Assembly: GCA_014377425.1 (NCBI GenBank)
Contig: JACMPQ010000037.1
Location: forward strand, 1-64,000
Direction: 5' to 3'
Origin: Microbacteriaceae bacterium
GTDB taxonomy: Bacteria > Actinomycetota > Actinomycetes > Actinomycetales > Microbacteriaceae
DNA: 64,000 nucleotides
Positions 16,252 to 25,264 of this stretch are shown here, in pieces. Within the stretch, counting starts at the first letter, position 1, and each line of letters begins with the position of its first letter. A program made the translations under genes and the position numbers. The notes beneath the pieces were generated by a model. It saw only the letters and a list, made by a program, of their open reading frames with translations, ran no database searches and was not told the DNA's origin.

Positions 16252-17481
16252 TCAGCGTGGGGCGTTGTTCACGACGTCAGGTGAGGAAGATAATACCGAT
16301 GGCGATACCGATGGCGATGGCGATGGCGGCGCGGAGGGGGACGGCACCCGCTCCAACGGTCCGGGGAGTCGCTGCCGGCGCAGTGCGGCTCGGGCCGCGA
16401 GATAGGCACGGTAGGTTGCCTCGCCAATGGTGCTCCAGTCTCGGCCGGAGAGTTCGGGCTGTGCTGATCGCGGGTCCGAGCGGAGCTTGTGAACTGCGGC
16501 TTCCAGAATCGCAGGATTCAGCTCGCCCGAGTAGGTGTACACCCAGCCCTCTCCCACTTCGGCTGCCAGAGCCTGATTAGCGGCGCTATCCGGCACCAGC
16601 ACTGGGCGATTCAACGACAGCGCTACCAAGACCGAGCCCGAGTTGTGCATCTCCCGGTAAGGCAGGACCACCAATTCCGCCAGGCCCACTTCGGTCACCA
16701 ATTCGGCGTCGGACACAAAGCGCAGGCACGCCGACATGCGGTCGTCTTCGAGTAGTGCGGCCTCGACAACGGGACCGAGCCCGTAGGAGGGGCGGCCAAC
16801 GATTCGCAACTGGAGATCGGGATCCGTGATGTGGTGAAATACGGCCAGTAGGTCTTCCACGCCCTTGTAGGGTCGAATGAGGCCGAAATAGAGCAGGCGC
16901 CCGGGGAGTGTTGCCGGGCAGTGCAGTTCGGCAAAGCGATCGCGATAGTGCCCGTGGGCGATGGTGAGCACGGTGCCGTTCGATACGGTGCGGTTCGATA
17001 CTGCGCCGCTGGATACTGCGCCGCTGGGGATCGGGGTGGTGGGATTCAGCCGGATGAAGACCGCGGTGCACCGATCCACGCTCGCCAGAATTCGATCCTC
17101 GGCTGGCCGCCCGGCCTCGTGCGGACGCAGATTGTGTACCGTGCGGATGACTGGAACGCGCAGCATCCGGCAACGAACGAGCACTACGCGCAGCGCGCCG
17201 CGCCGCAGGAGGGCCTTCGCGGCGCTCGGGTCTCGTACGACAAACTCAGGCCAGTGCAGGTGCAGCAGGTCGTAGCGCCCGAGGAGAGCCCCGCGCCAGG
17301 AGAAGAACCTCACCGTCAGCTCAGCCGGTGCACCGCCGACGACCTGATCAATGTAGCGGGTTGTGCCGTTAGGAGCGCTAAGGGAGTGCAACACAGTGAG
17401 GGGCGGTCGGGATGGAAGAGGATCAGTACCCGGTGGAGTAGTTTCCGGGGCGCCGCTGGCTAGGTCAACGCGCGGCGTCAT
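16252..17481 (-). CDS. GT-B glycosyltransferase (GumI/GT4-like)
   Basis: A 409-residue glycosyltransferase. The N-terminal part reads DLLHLHWPEFVVRDPSAAK and RVPVIRTVHNLRPHE, as in mannosyltransferases of the GumI type. The C-terminal part has LLYFGLIRPYKGVEDLLAVF and a donor site lacking the standard EX7E motif (NSGSVLVALSLNRPVLVPD). Between the lobes a 15-bp repeat adds SGAVSSGAVSNRTVSNGTV. The C-terminal tail is Pro/Ser-rich (PSPSAPPSPSPSVS) and looks disordered. It overlaps the wzy-like gene by 4 bases, so it is translated with it. A mannosyltransferase activity is only a suggestion from the family pattern. Confidence 0.75.
   Translation of the reverse strand: MTPRVDLASGAPETTPPGTDPLPSRPPLTVLHSLSAPNGTTRYIDQVVGGAPAELTVRFFSWRGALLGRYDLLHLHWPEFVVRDPSAAKALLRRGALRVVLVRCRMLRVPVIRTVHNLRPHEAGRPAEDRILASVDRCTAVFIRLNPTTPIPSGAVSSGAVSNRTVSNGTVLTIAHGHYRDRFAELHCPATLPGRLLYFGLIRPYKGVEDLLAVFHHITDPDLQLRIVGRPSYGLGPVVEAALLEDDRMSACLRFVSDAELVTEVGLAELVVLPYREMHNSGSVLVALSLNRPVLVPDSAANQALAAEVGEGWVYTYSGELNPAILEAAVHKLRSDPRSAQPELSGRDWSTIGEATYRAYLAARAALRRQRLPGPLERVPSPSAPPSPSPSVSPSVLSSSPDVVNNAPR
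16978..17022 (-). repeat. 15-bp in-frame tandem repeat, 3 copies
   Basis: Units GTTCGATACGGTGCG, GTTCGATACTGCGCC and GCTGGATACTGCGCC (plus-strand reading) encode the SGAVS-type insert inside the glycosyltransferase, probably in a surface loop between the two lobes. Confidence 0.85.
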
Positions 17482-18962
17482 GGGAAAAAGGCTTTCGGTG
17501 GAGGCATCCGCCGAGCCTGTACCGCTTTGCTGGCAGAACCGTGTTTGCGGTCGGCAGAACTACTTATGGCATGCACGTTTTCAGTGTCCAGGTTCTCGTT
17601 CAGGGTGACGATGAGCAGGCAGCCGAGAAGCAAATGAACGGGCCGCAGCGCATCGATAGCGTTGAAGCTCGTGATGCAGGCGGTGAACACCACGAGGGCT
17701 GCACCCGCGGCAACGTCTCGCCGACGGAGGGCGGCCAGCACGGCGAAGCCGATCATCCCGAGGAATAAAACCACCCCGGGGATTCCGACACTGATCAAAA
17801 GCTGCAGCAGAGAATTTTCGATAACGACACTGTCGAAGAGCCGACCGGTGATGCCGGATGTGCCGGGGCCGGTGCCGAGCCAGTCGGGGGCTTTGGCGGC
17901 CTGAACTGCGACCCAGATGCCAACGTCGCGCGCCTGCGAAGATACCGCGGCCTCCGTGGAGCTGTTGCGCTCCTGAAAGGCATCATTGCTCAGGAGAAAT
18001 CCGACACCGGCCGCACCAATCACCGCAACAAGAGCTACCCGTGACCAGCGTTTACTGCCGCGAAGGGCAATCACCGCGATGTAGGCCAACCCGATGGCTC
18101 CGGCCGAGGCCAGGAGTGGACCGCGCGAAACGGTGACAATGAGCGCTAGTCCGCTGATCACAGCCGCCGCCAGCGGCCACCGCGAGCGATTGGTGAGCCA
18201 CTGGGTAATAGCGAGAACCCCGGTGACGGCGAAGAACAGCGCTGCAATCAACGGATGGCCAAAGGATGCCTCGGCGCGGTAGACCGACCAGTGTTGGGAG
18301 TCGACAACTCCCAAAGCGACATAAAGCCTCCCCCACACCGGATTGCTGCCGAGCAGCGCCTCCCCGAGGGCGTAGCAACCGAGCACCGCCCCCAGCATTA
18401 GCCAGGTCTGACGCAACAGCCGCGCTTCGGCTTTGGCGTCGGTAATCAGCAGCGGCAAAATCGCCCCGGCGATGAAACTGATCAGCCAACCGGCCGAGGT
18501 TTGCAAGTGAACCGAGCGGGACAAAACGAACACCGACCACAGAACGAAGCCGACACCGCTGATTCGTGCCGCCAAAGCGAGGCCGGAGCTGCCTGAGACG
18601 GAGCTGCCTGAGACGGAGGGGGGCGATGCCGTCAACGCGGGGTGCATTCGCAGGAGTCGACGCAGGGCCCAGATCGCGAGCACGATGGTGGCGATCGGGA
18701 GTGCTGCCAGGGGACCTTCTTGCGGAAGGATGCGGGCCGGAAGTAGGGAAAAAATCACGAGGCCGATTGACGGCAGGGCGTGAACTGGAATTACAAAGAG
18801 CCCGATGAGACCCAGAAACGCCAGGAGACCGATCGGGATAATCGCAAAACCGACCGAAGTGAGGTAGTTAGGTGCGACGGCGCTCGCCGCCAGAACACCC
18901 ACCGCGCCCGTCGCCACGGCAAGTGCCATCGGTGCGGACGGCAGGGTAGGTATCAACTTCAC
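17478..18962 (-). CDS. O-antigen ligase/polymerase-like membrane protein (Wzy type)
   Basis: Polytopic membrane protein of about 494 residues with 11-13 hydrophobic segments. It belongs by pattern to the O-antigen ligase/polymerase family (PF04932), which joins lipid-linked repeat units on the outer face. The region around VTVSRGPLLASAGAIGLAYIAV, followed by a large hydrophilic loop with WLGTGPGTSGITG, is typical of this family. The track start at 19013 is a TTG; I prefer GTG 18962 (VKLIPTLPS) because the extra residues are hydrophilic and unlike the family, but the ribosome site is weak in both cases. It is the first gene of the minus-strand operon. A 15-bp duplication (SGSSVSGSS) lies in a loop. 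Confidence 0.78.
   Translation of the reverse strand: MKLIPTLPSAPMALAVATGAVGVLAASAVAPNYLTSVGFAIIPIGLLAFLGLIGLFVIPVHALPSIGLVIFSLLPARILPQEGPLAALPIATIVLAIWALRRLLRMHPALTASPPSVSGSSVSGSSGLALAARISGVGFVLWSVFVLSRSVHLQTSAGWLISFIAGAILPLLITDAKAEARLLRQTWLMLGAVLGCYALGEALLGSNPVWGRLYVALGVVDSQHWSVYRAEASFGHPLIAALFFAVTGVLAITQWLTNRSRWPLAAAVISGLALIVTVSRGPLLASAGAIGLAYIAVIALRGSKRWSRVALVAVIGAAGVGFLLSNDAFQERNSSTEAAVSSQARDVGIWVAVQAAKAPDWLGTGPGTSGITGRLFDSVVIENSLLQLLISVGIPGVVLFLGMIGFAVLAALRRRDVAAGAALVVFTACITSFNAIDALRPVHLLLGCLLIVTLNENLDTENVHAISSSADRKHGSASKAVQARRMPPPKAFFP
18586..18615 (-). repeat. 15-bp in-frame tandem duplication
   Basis: GAGCTGCCTGAGACG is present twice in direct tandem, plus a partial third copy, encoding SGSSVSGSS in a loop of the wzy-like protein. 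Confidence 0.85.
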
Positions 18963-19152
18963 AGAGACGGGGCCTTTCGTCTGTGCTGTGGTCGACCTGC
19001 AGCGGTGGGGCAAACACTGAGCAATCTCGACACGCGGGTGCTGCGAGTCTAAGCACCAATGCGGCCAGCGCGAAGGAATCCTCGGATGCGGGATGCCGGA
19101 TGCCGTGCGTGCATCGTTGCCGTGCCTTAATTCTTGCCGAGCCCGCTCAGCC

Positions 19153-21174
19153 CTATTCGAGCAGCCGGATGATGCGGGGCAACACCGAATCGTCTTGAAG
19201 CGAGGTCACATCCCCCAGCGCGCGACCGACCGAGGCATCGGCGAGCAGTCGGCGCATGATTTTTCCGGATCGAGTTTTTGGGAGGTCAGGTACCGCGATG
19301 ATGCGCTTTGGCTTGGCGATCGGACCGATTGAGGCCGACACGTGAGCGCGGAGTTCGGCGCTCAGCGTTTCGCTGAGCCGTTGCCAGCCCGAAACGTCCA
19401 GATCTTTCACCGACGACGACGATTCTGCGGGGCGCCCACGGCTCGGGATGACGAAGGCGGTGATGGATTGTCCGGTGGTGTCATCTGGAACCCCCACCAC
19501 CGCAGCCTCGGCAATCGCCGGATGCGCCACGAGGGCGGACTCTATCTCGATCGTCGACAGGCGATGACCGGAGACGTTGATCACGTCGTCGATACGACCG
19601 AGCAGCCAGATGTACCCGTCGGCGTCGTAGGAGGCGCCATCGCCTGCGAGAAAGTACCCCTGCTCGGCAAAACGCGTCCAATAGGCGTCGCGGTAGCGCA
19701 GCGGATCGCCCCAGATGGTGCGAGCCATTCCTGGCCAGGTCTTGTCGATTACCAGAAAACCGCCGGATCCGCGCGGCACCTCGGCACCGTCGGAGTCGAC
19801 CACCAGAGCGGAAAGTCCGGGGAGCGGGCGGGTGGCGCTGCCGGGTTTCAGGGTGGTAATCCCGGGCAGGGGAGCGATGATTGCAGCCCCGGTCTCGGAC
19901 TGCCACCAGGTGTCAACAATTGGCGCGCTGCCTGCCCCCAGGTGTTCGCGAAACCACATCCAGGCGGCCGGGTTGATCGCCTCACCGACGGTTCCGAGCA
20001 ACCGGATGCTCGAAACGTTCCACTCGGATGGAACGCCGTCGGGAAACCAACTCATTAGTGTTCGGATGAGGGTAGGCGCGGTGTAATAAGTGGTCACGCC
20101 GTAGCGTTCGATGATCTCGAAATGGCGGGCGCGGTGTGGGCTGTTGGGGGTGCCCTCATAAATGACCTGCGTCACCCCGTTCGACAGCGGGCCGTAGATT
20201 TCGTAGGTGTGCGCGGTGACCCAGGCGAGATCCGCGGTGCACCAGAAGACGTCATCCGGTTTGGAATCAAACATGGCCCAGTGCGTCCATGATGCCTGGG
20301 TGAGATAACCACCGGTGGTGTGTACAAGGCCCTTGGGCTTACCCGTTGTGCCCGAGGTATAGATGATGAACAGCGGATGTTCGGCATCGAACGCCAGCGC
20401 CTCGTGCGTTTCGGCCGCCTCGGCAAGAGCGTCGTGCCACCAGACGTCCCGACCCTCGGTCCAGGGCACCCCGGGGGTTTGGTCCCCGGTTCGGCGCACG
20501 ACAATAACTTTCTGCACCGCGGTATTTCCGGCCACTGCGAGGTCGACGTTGGTTTTCACCGGCACGGCTTCCCCACGACGGAATTGACCGTCGGTGGTGA
20601 CCACAAACTTGGCTCCGGTGTCCTCGACCCGAAAGCGCAGTGCCTCGGACGAGAAGCCGCCAAACACGAGTGAGTGCACGGCGCCGATCCGCGCAATGGC
20701 GAGGGTGATGATGATGGTCTCGGTAATTACCGGAAGGTAAACGACTACCCGGTCGCCCGCGATGACCCCGAGGGCCTCAAGGGCGTTCGCGGCTCGACAG
20801 ACCTCCCGCTGGAGCTCGCGATAGCTGACCGAGCGCCGGTCACCGGGTTCACCTTCAAAGTGCAGCGCGATGCGGTCCCCATTGCCCGCGCTCACATGAC
20901 GGTCGACGCAGTTGACTGCTGCGTTCAGGGTGCCGCCGAGAAACCATTGGGCGCTGGGAACGGTTAATTCGCCGTCGACCAGGGTCGCGGGGGCAAATTC
21001 GTGGGCGGTGTGCCAGGGCCGAGCCCAGTCCAGCCGAGCGGCTTGCTCCGCCCAAAAGTCGACATGATCACGCGACTCCTGTTGCCGACACCATTCCACA
21101 GTGATATTGGCTTGCGCGCTGAAGGACACGCTGGGGACAAATTTTCGGGTTTCGGATTGCAGGCTGTCAATCAT
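19153..21174 (-). CDS. acs: Acetyl-CoA synthetase (AMP-forming)
   Basis: Activates acetate to acetyl-CoA through acetyl-AMP in the cytoplasm. The 673-residue length is normal. Visible motifs are the AMP-binding P-loop YTSGTTGKPKGLVHT (about residue 271), the substrate-pocket motif WWQSETG and the C-terminal KTRSGKIMRR, whose lysine (near residue 636) is the usual acetylation switch. Start ATG 21174 (MIDSLQSETR) has AGGTG about 8 bases upstream and is preferred to the upstream frame opening at 21240. The gene is monocistronic and divergent from the peptidase. Propionyl-CoA synthetase is a less likely alternative. Confidence 0.9.
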   Translation of the reverse strand: MIDSLQSETRKFVPSVSFSAQANITVEWCRQQESRDHVDFWAEQAARLDWARPWHTAHEFAPATLVDGELTVPSAQWFLGGTLNAAVNCVDRHVSAGNGDRIALHFEGEPGDRRSVSYRELQREVCRAANALEALGVIAGDRVVVYLPVITETIIITLAIARIGAVHSLVFGGFSSEALRFRVEDTGAKFVVTTDGQFRRGEAVPVKTNVDLAVAGNTAVQKVIVVRRTGDQTPGVPWTEGRDVWWHDALAEAAETHEALAFDAEHPLFIIYTSGTTGKPKGLVHTTGGYLTQASWTHWAMFDSKPDDVFWCTADLAWVTAHTYEIYGPLSNGVTQVIYEGTPNSPHRARHFEIIERYGVTTYYTAPTLIRTLMSWFPDGVPSEWNVSSIRLLGTVGEAINPAAWMWFREHLGAGSAPIVDTWWQSETGAAIIAPLPGITTLKPGSATRPLPGLSALVVDSDGAEVPRGSGGFLVIDKTWPGMARTIWGDPLRYRDAYWTRFAEQGYFLAGDGASYDADGYIWLLGRIDDVINVSGHRLSTIEIESALVAHPAIAEAAVVGVPDDTTGQSITAFVIPSRGRPAESSSSVKDLDVSGWQRLSETLSAELRAHVSASIGPIAKPKRIIAVPDLPKTRSGKIMRRLLADASVGRALGDVTSLQDDSVLPRIIRLLE

Positions 21175-21280
21175 GTCGGTCACCTGTCCTGTATGACAGA
21201 CCGGGGTCTGATTCGCCAATCGACGGATGAACCTCACCAACCAATGCCTGCCGTCGCCTTTCGCCCCATCCTGATTTATG

Positions 21281-21295
21281 CCCCCATCAGGGGGG
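21281..21295. promoter_or_regulatory. Compact GC hairpin in the acs/peptidase divergent region
   Basis: CCCCCATCAGGGGGG forms a 5-bp G-C stem with a 4-base loop. It lies about 110 bp before acs and 50 bp before the peptidase start. It may be a leader structure; no function is proven. Confidence 0.3.
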
Positions 21296-21347
21296 AATAA
21301 TCGCCGTCGGCGTAGAAATAGATCGACGGTACCTCTAAATTTGAGTA

Positions 21348-23573
21348 ATGCTCGTCAAACTCAGATTTCCGCTCGGCACTATCACCGTGCTTCTTGCCTC
21401 AGTTCTTGTGTTACCGGGCGAACTGGCGTTTGCCGGAATCACTCAGCTAACCACGGCGTCCGACCGATCGCTGCCGGCCGGCATGCCCACGACTAATACA
21501 GTTTCAGATGCTGCCGCATCCGATCTCGATCCGAGTGGGTCCGATTCCACCGAGCTGCGGCTTCATGGCGAACCAGCCAGTACTTCAGCGACGATCACCC
21601 TCAGCGGAACGCTTTACGTCACGGCAGATGAGTCTCCTGCCTACGCCTCTGTTTCCGCGGGCAGGGTGGATGGAACCACGGTGGATGGAACCACGGTGGT
21701 ATTGAGCAAGCGACCCTCGAGCGTCGCTAGGTATGCCGTGCAAACCGCTGGCGGCCCGCTCGTTACCATCAGCGGAACAGTACCCGAGGGGACCCAGAGC
21801 GGCGGAACATTCACCGGAACGGTAGCCGTACCGACGGCTGTCACCGCAGCGCTCCCCAGTAACGCCGCGGCGGAGGTCGCACGGGCGGTTGGCAAGGTGG
21901 CACTCGCTCAGCGCGCTCCGATCTCTGCCGAGATTTTTGCTGCCGCATTAGAGATGGAACTGCCCCTACCGATTTCCGAAGCAACGGTCGCTCCTCGTCC
22001 GATTACGGCTGTTCGGACCGCACCGCAGAAAACGGGGACCCCAACGGTCCCGGAACGGGCCACGGCTCGCGCGACAAACAGCGCCGCTCCGCATAACCTC
22101 GTGATTGTCGCCGTTCAGCCAACCGACACCACACCCAGTGACTACTCCGACGCGATGATTACCGCAGCCACCAACCCGGCTGCCGCCTTTTGGCAAACGA
22201 CTTCCCGGGGTCTGATCTCGTCGTTCGGTGAGAATTCTGTTATTCGGGATCTGGTAAGCGTGAACCCATGTGCGGTGAATCCGTTTGTTCGGTGGGATGA
22301 GGCCGTAAAGTTTTTGGGCTACGCCGATCTCAATGCCTTTCTTGTCGGAGGGGGGCATCATTTGATTGTGGTTCTCCCCGCGGGCTGTGTCGACAAAACA
22401 AGTGCGGGTGTCGGAACCGTTGGCAGCGCCCTGGGCGATGGGGGGTTTTTGGAATTTATTAGCGGCGCAGGAGCCGACAAACAGACCCTAATTCACGAGT
22501 TAGGGCACAATTTTAGCCTTGGACACTCCAACGTCGACTTTTGCCCTGTGGCCGCTCCCTCGGCGAGTTGCACAGAGCATGAATATGCCGATATTTACGA
22601 CGCCATGGGGATGGGATTTGCGGGCTTTGACGGTCCGCTCGCGCTGAATAGTCGCGCACAGGTGGCTTTGGGTTTCATAACGGTTCCGGTGGCGCGTCGG
22701 TTTGCGCTGGCAAGTAATGAAAGCCAGCGTTCTTTTTCCGTCACGCTCAATACGGTCAAAAGTGGGGCCGATCCGATCACCTTCGAAGCGATTGACCCCG
22801 AGACGGGTGCCGTGTTGTACGGCGAATATCGCGCCGAAGAGCCGAACGCGTTTTATTCTCGCGGCTATTTTGTAAATTTCGGAACCGATCGACTTCGCTA
22901 CCTACCCGGGGTTCGTCTCCTGCGGGGCACCGGCGGAAATGGATCGTCGGCTTTTTCCCGGCCGGGTGCTGACGCCGGTGTCAATCTCGTGGCAGCGGCG
23001 GTGGGTCAAACCGCCGGCAACGGTACCGGCTCCGTGTCGACGGTGGTGAGCGCGGGCAGCACGGATAGCACCGTGATCGTTCAGGTGACATTAACCAGGG
23101 CAAGTGTTCAACCGGTGGCAGCATCAGACGTTTATCGGTTCTGGAGCAGCGCATTCTCCGCCCATTTTTATACCAATAGCATCGCCGAAAGGGACGCCGT
23201 GATCGAGCGATTTCCAACGGTCTGGGCCTATGAGGGCGCCAAATACAAAGCCTTTGGTTCCGAGGTGCCCGGTTCGATTCCGCTATATCGATTCTGGAGT
23301 GCTCGCTTGCGCGGCCACTTTTACACGGCGAGCGCCGCTGAGAAGGATCTGGTGGTTTCCCGCTGGCCCGAAACCTGGACCTACGAGAAGGTGGCGTATT
23401 GGGTGTACCCCTTGGATACAACGGTGACGAATACCAACGAGGTTTCGCGCTTCTGGAGTGATCGGTTTAGGCATCATTTCTACACTTCCGACGTGCAGGA
23501 ACGCGAGGCGGTCAAGTCGCGCTTTTCCACGGTCTGGTCTTTTGAAGGCGCGCGATTCCGGGTACCTGTCTAG
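21348..23573 (+). CDS. Secreted M11-like metallopeptidase with HFYT repeats
   Basis: A 741-residue exported protein. A signal peptide ends near ELAFA (about residue 28). After a Thr/Ser-rich propeptide-like region comes a zinc peptidase domain with HELGHNFSLGH (residues about 383-393), the HExxHxxGxxH metzincin motif, and EYADIYDAMGMG, the expected downstream Met-turn as in gametolysin (M11) peptidases. The C-terminus (about 595-741) has three copies of a roughly 45-residue repeat: YRFWSSAFSAHFYT, YRFWSARLRGHFYT and SRFWSDRFRHHFYT, resembling DUF5648, a putative cell-surface or glycan-binding module. A 15-bp duplication (VDGTTVDGTT) is in the N-terminal part. The substrate is unknown. No strong ribosome site precedes ATG 21348. 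Confidence 0.8.
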   Translation: MLVKLRFPLGTITVLLASVLVLPGELAFAGITQLTTASDRSLPAGMPTTNTVSDAAASDLDPSGSDSTELRLHGEPASTSATITLSGTLYVTADESPAYASVSAGRVDGTTVDGTTVVLSKRPSSVARYAVQTAGGPLVTISGTVPEGTQSGGTFTGTVAVPTAVTAALPSNAAAEVARAVGKVALAQRAPISAEIFAAALEMELPLPISEATVAPRPITAVRTAPQKTGTPTVPERATARATNSAAPHNLVIVAVQPTDTTPSDYSDAMITAATNPAAAFWQTTSRGLISSFGENSVIRDLVSVNPCAVNPFVRWDEAVKFLGYADLNAFLVGGGHHLIVVLPAGCVDKTSAGVGTVGSALGDGGFLEFISGAGADKQTLIHELGHNFSLGHSNVDFCPVAAPSASCTEHEYADIYDAMGMGFAGFDGPLALNSRAQVALGFITVPVARRFALASNESQRSFSVTLNTVKSGADPITFEAIDPETGAVLYGEYRAEEPNAFYSRGYFVNFGTDRLRYLPGVRLLRGTGGNGSSAFSRPGADAGVNLVAAAVGQTAGNGTGSVSTVVSAGSTDSTVIVQVTLTRASVQPVAASDVYRFWSSAFSAHFYTNSIAERDAVIERFPTVWAYEGAKYKAFGSEVPGSIPLYRFWSARLRGHFYTASAAEKDLVVSRWPETWTYEKVAYWVYPLDTTVTNTNEVSRFWSDRFRHHFYTSDVQEREAVKSRFSTVWSFEGARFRVPV
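21666..21695 (+). repeat. 15-bp in-frame tandem duplication
   Basis: GTGGATGGAACCACG occurs twice in exact tandem with a partial third copy, encoding VDGTTVDGTTV in the N-terminal region of the metallopeptidase. Confidence 0.9.
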
Positions 23574-23576
23574 CGG

Positions 23577-23606
23577 TTGTCGGTGAACAGGCAGGCCAGC
23601 TAAGCT
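23577..23606 (+). promoter_or_regulatory. Candidate rpsA promoter
   Basis: TTGTCG and TAAGCT are separated by 18 bp, a loose match to housekeeping -35 and TANNNT -10 elements, about 100 bp before rpsA. Assigned by eye only. Confidence 0.3.
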
Positions 23607-23707
23607 GGGGTGTCGTCCAACTCGACAGTTTCATTCACCCGCCGGTGACACCCTTTCGTACCATCCGTTCCCGGCCTTCGCTATGTCCATACTGGAGCAA
23701 CTACTAC

Positions 23708-25159
23708 ATGACAATCGCAACGACCGATAGGGCACCCAAGCAGGTCGCCATCAACGACATTGGATCTGCTGAGGATTTTCTTGCCGCGGTCGAAAAGACT
23801 CTGAAGTTTTTCAACGATGGTGACCTCATCGAAGGTACCGTCGTCAAAATCGATCGTGACGAGGTTCTCCTCGACGTCGGTTACAAGACCGAGGGCGTCA
23901 TTCCCTCCCGCGAACTCTCGATCAAGCACGATGTCGACCCGACCGAGGTTGTTCAGGTCGGAGACGTCGTTGAAGCCCTCGTCCTCCAGAAGGAAGACAA
24001 AGAAGGCCGTCTGATTCTCTCCAAGAAGCGCGCTCAGTACGAGCGTGCGTGGGGTGATGTTGAGAAGATCAAGGAATCCGATGGCGTTGTCACAGGAACC
24101 GTGATCGAGGTCGTAAAGGGCGGGCTCATTGTGGACATCGGCTTGCGGGGCTTCCTCCCAGCCTCGCTCATCGAGCTTCGTCGCGTTCGCGACCTCACGC
24201 CGTACCTCGGCCAGGAGATCGAAGCGAAGATCCTCGAGCTGGACAAGAACCGCAACAACGTGGTTCTTTCCCGCCGCGCTCTTCTCGAGCAGACTCAGTC
24301 CGAGAGCCGCACGACCTTCCTCAACAACCTCGCCAAGGGCCAGGTTCGCAAGGGTGTCGTCTCCTCGATCGTCAATTTCGGTGCATTCGTTGACCTGGGC
24401 GGGGTGGACGGCCTCGTTCACGTCTCTGAGCTCAGCTGGAAGCACATCGAGCACGCCTCTGAGGTCGTCGAGGTTGGCCAAGAGGTCACCGTTGAGATCC
24501 TTGAGGTTGACCTTGAGCGCGAGCGGGTCTCCCTTTCGCTCAAGGCGACGCAGGAAGACCCGTGGCAGGTATTTGCCCGCACCCATGCCATCGGCCAGGT
24601 TGCACCGGGTAAAGTCACCAAGCTTGTGCCGTTCGGCGCCTTTGTTCGCGTGGCTGAGGGCATCGAGGGTCTCGTTCACATCTCCGAGCTCTCCGGCAAG
24701 CACGTCGAGCTCGCGGAGCAGGTTGTCTCCGTTGGCGACGAGGTGTTCGTCAAGGTCATCGACATTGACCTCGAGCGTCGCCGCATCTCCCTCTCGTTGA
24801 AGCAGGCAAATGAGGGTGTGGACCCCGAAGGCACCGAGTTCGACCCGGCGCTCTACGGAATGCTCACCGAGTACGACGAAGCCGGAAACTACAAGTACCC
24901 GGAGGGCTTCGATCCCGAGACCAACGAATGGCGTGAGGGCTTCGAAACCCAGCGCGAGAAGTGGGAGCAGGATTACGCTGCCGCCCAGGGTCGTTGGGAA
25001 TCGCACAAGAAACAGGTCACCGCTGCCAACGAGCAGGTCATTGGAGATGTTCCGGTCGCCGGTTCGTCTTTCTCCAGCGACTCTGAGTCGACCGCGGGAA
25101 CCCTTGCCGACGATGAGGCACTCGCCGCTCTGCGCGAGAAGTTGTCGAGCAACTCCTAA
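23708..25159 (+). CDS. rpsA: 30S ribosomal protein S1
   Basis: mRNA-binding protein of the small ribosomal subunit. The 483-residue chain has four S1 (OB-fold) domains, recognisable by DGDLIEGTVVKIDRDEVLLDVGYKTEG, VTGTVIEVVKGGLIVDIGLRGFLP, RKGVVSSIVNFGAFVDLGGVDGLVH and APGKVTKLVPFGAFVRVAEGIEGLVH. It has a Gly/Tyr-rich, acidic C-terminal tail, as in other actinobacteria. ATG 23708 (MTIATTDRAP) has GGAG about 10 bases upstream and is preferred to the track start at 23645. A strong terminator follows. The antisense 441-residue frame is a codon-bias shadow. Confidence 0.97.
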   Translation: MTIATTDRAPKQVAINDIGSAEDFLAAVEKTLKFFNDGDLIEGTVVKIDRDEVLLDVGYKTEGVIPSRELSIKHDVDPTEVVQVGDVVEALVLQKEDKEGRLILSKKRAQYERAWGDVEKIKESDGVVTGTVIEVVKGGLIVDIGLRGFLPASLIELRRVRDLTPYLGQEIEAKILELDKNRNNVVLSRRALLEQTQSESRTTFLNNLAKGQVRKGVVSSIVNFGAFVDLGGVDGLVHVSELSWKHIEHASEVVEVGQEVTVEILEVDLERERVSLSLKATQEDPWQVFARTHAIGQVAPGKVTKLVPFGAFVRVAEGIEGLVHISELSGKHVELAEQVVSVGDEVFVKVIDIDLERRRISLSLKQANEGVDPEGTEFDPALYGMLTEYDEAGNYKYPEGFDPETNEWREGFETQREKWEQDYAAAQGRWESHKKQVTAANEQVIGDVPVAGSSFSSDSESTAGTLADDEALAALREKLSSNS

Positions 25160-25173
25160 GTCACATACTGACT

Positions 25174-25203
25174 CGGTCGGTCTCCTCGGAGGCCGGCCGT
25201 TTT
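25174..25203 (+). terminator. Intrinsic terminator of rpsA
   Basis: CGGTCGGTCTC and GAGGCCGGCCG form an 11-bp stem with two G-U pairs and a CTCG tetraloop, followed by TTTT. It starts 15 bases after the rpsA stop. Confidence 0.9.
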
Positions 25204-25264
25204 GGCGTTAACGACTGCAAATGCTGCCAACGCCGTGGGTCTGGATAGGCCGTAACATGAGCGA

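Noticed and set aside
23681-25006. 441-residue antisense frame over rpsA
   Set aside because: It mirrors the codon bias of rpsA, has low complexity and no domain; rpsA is certain.
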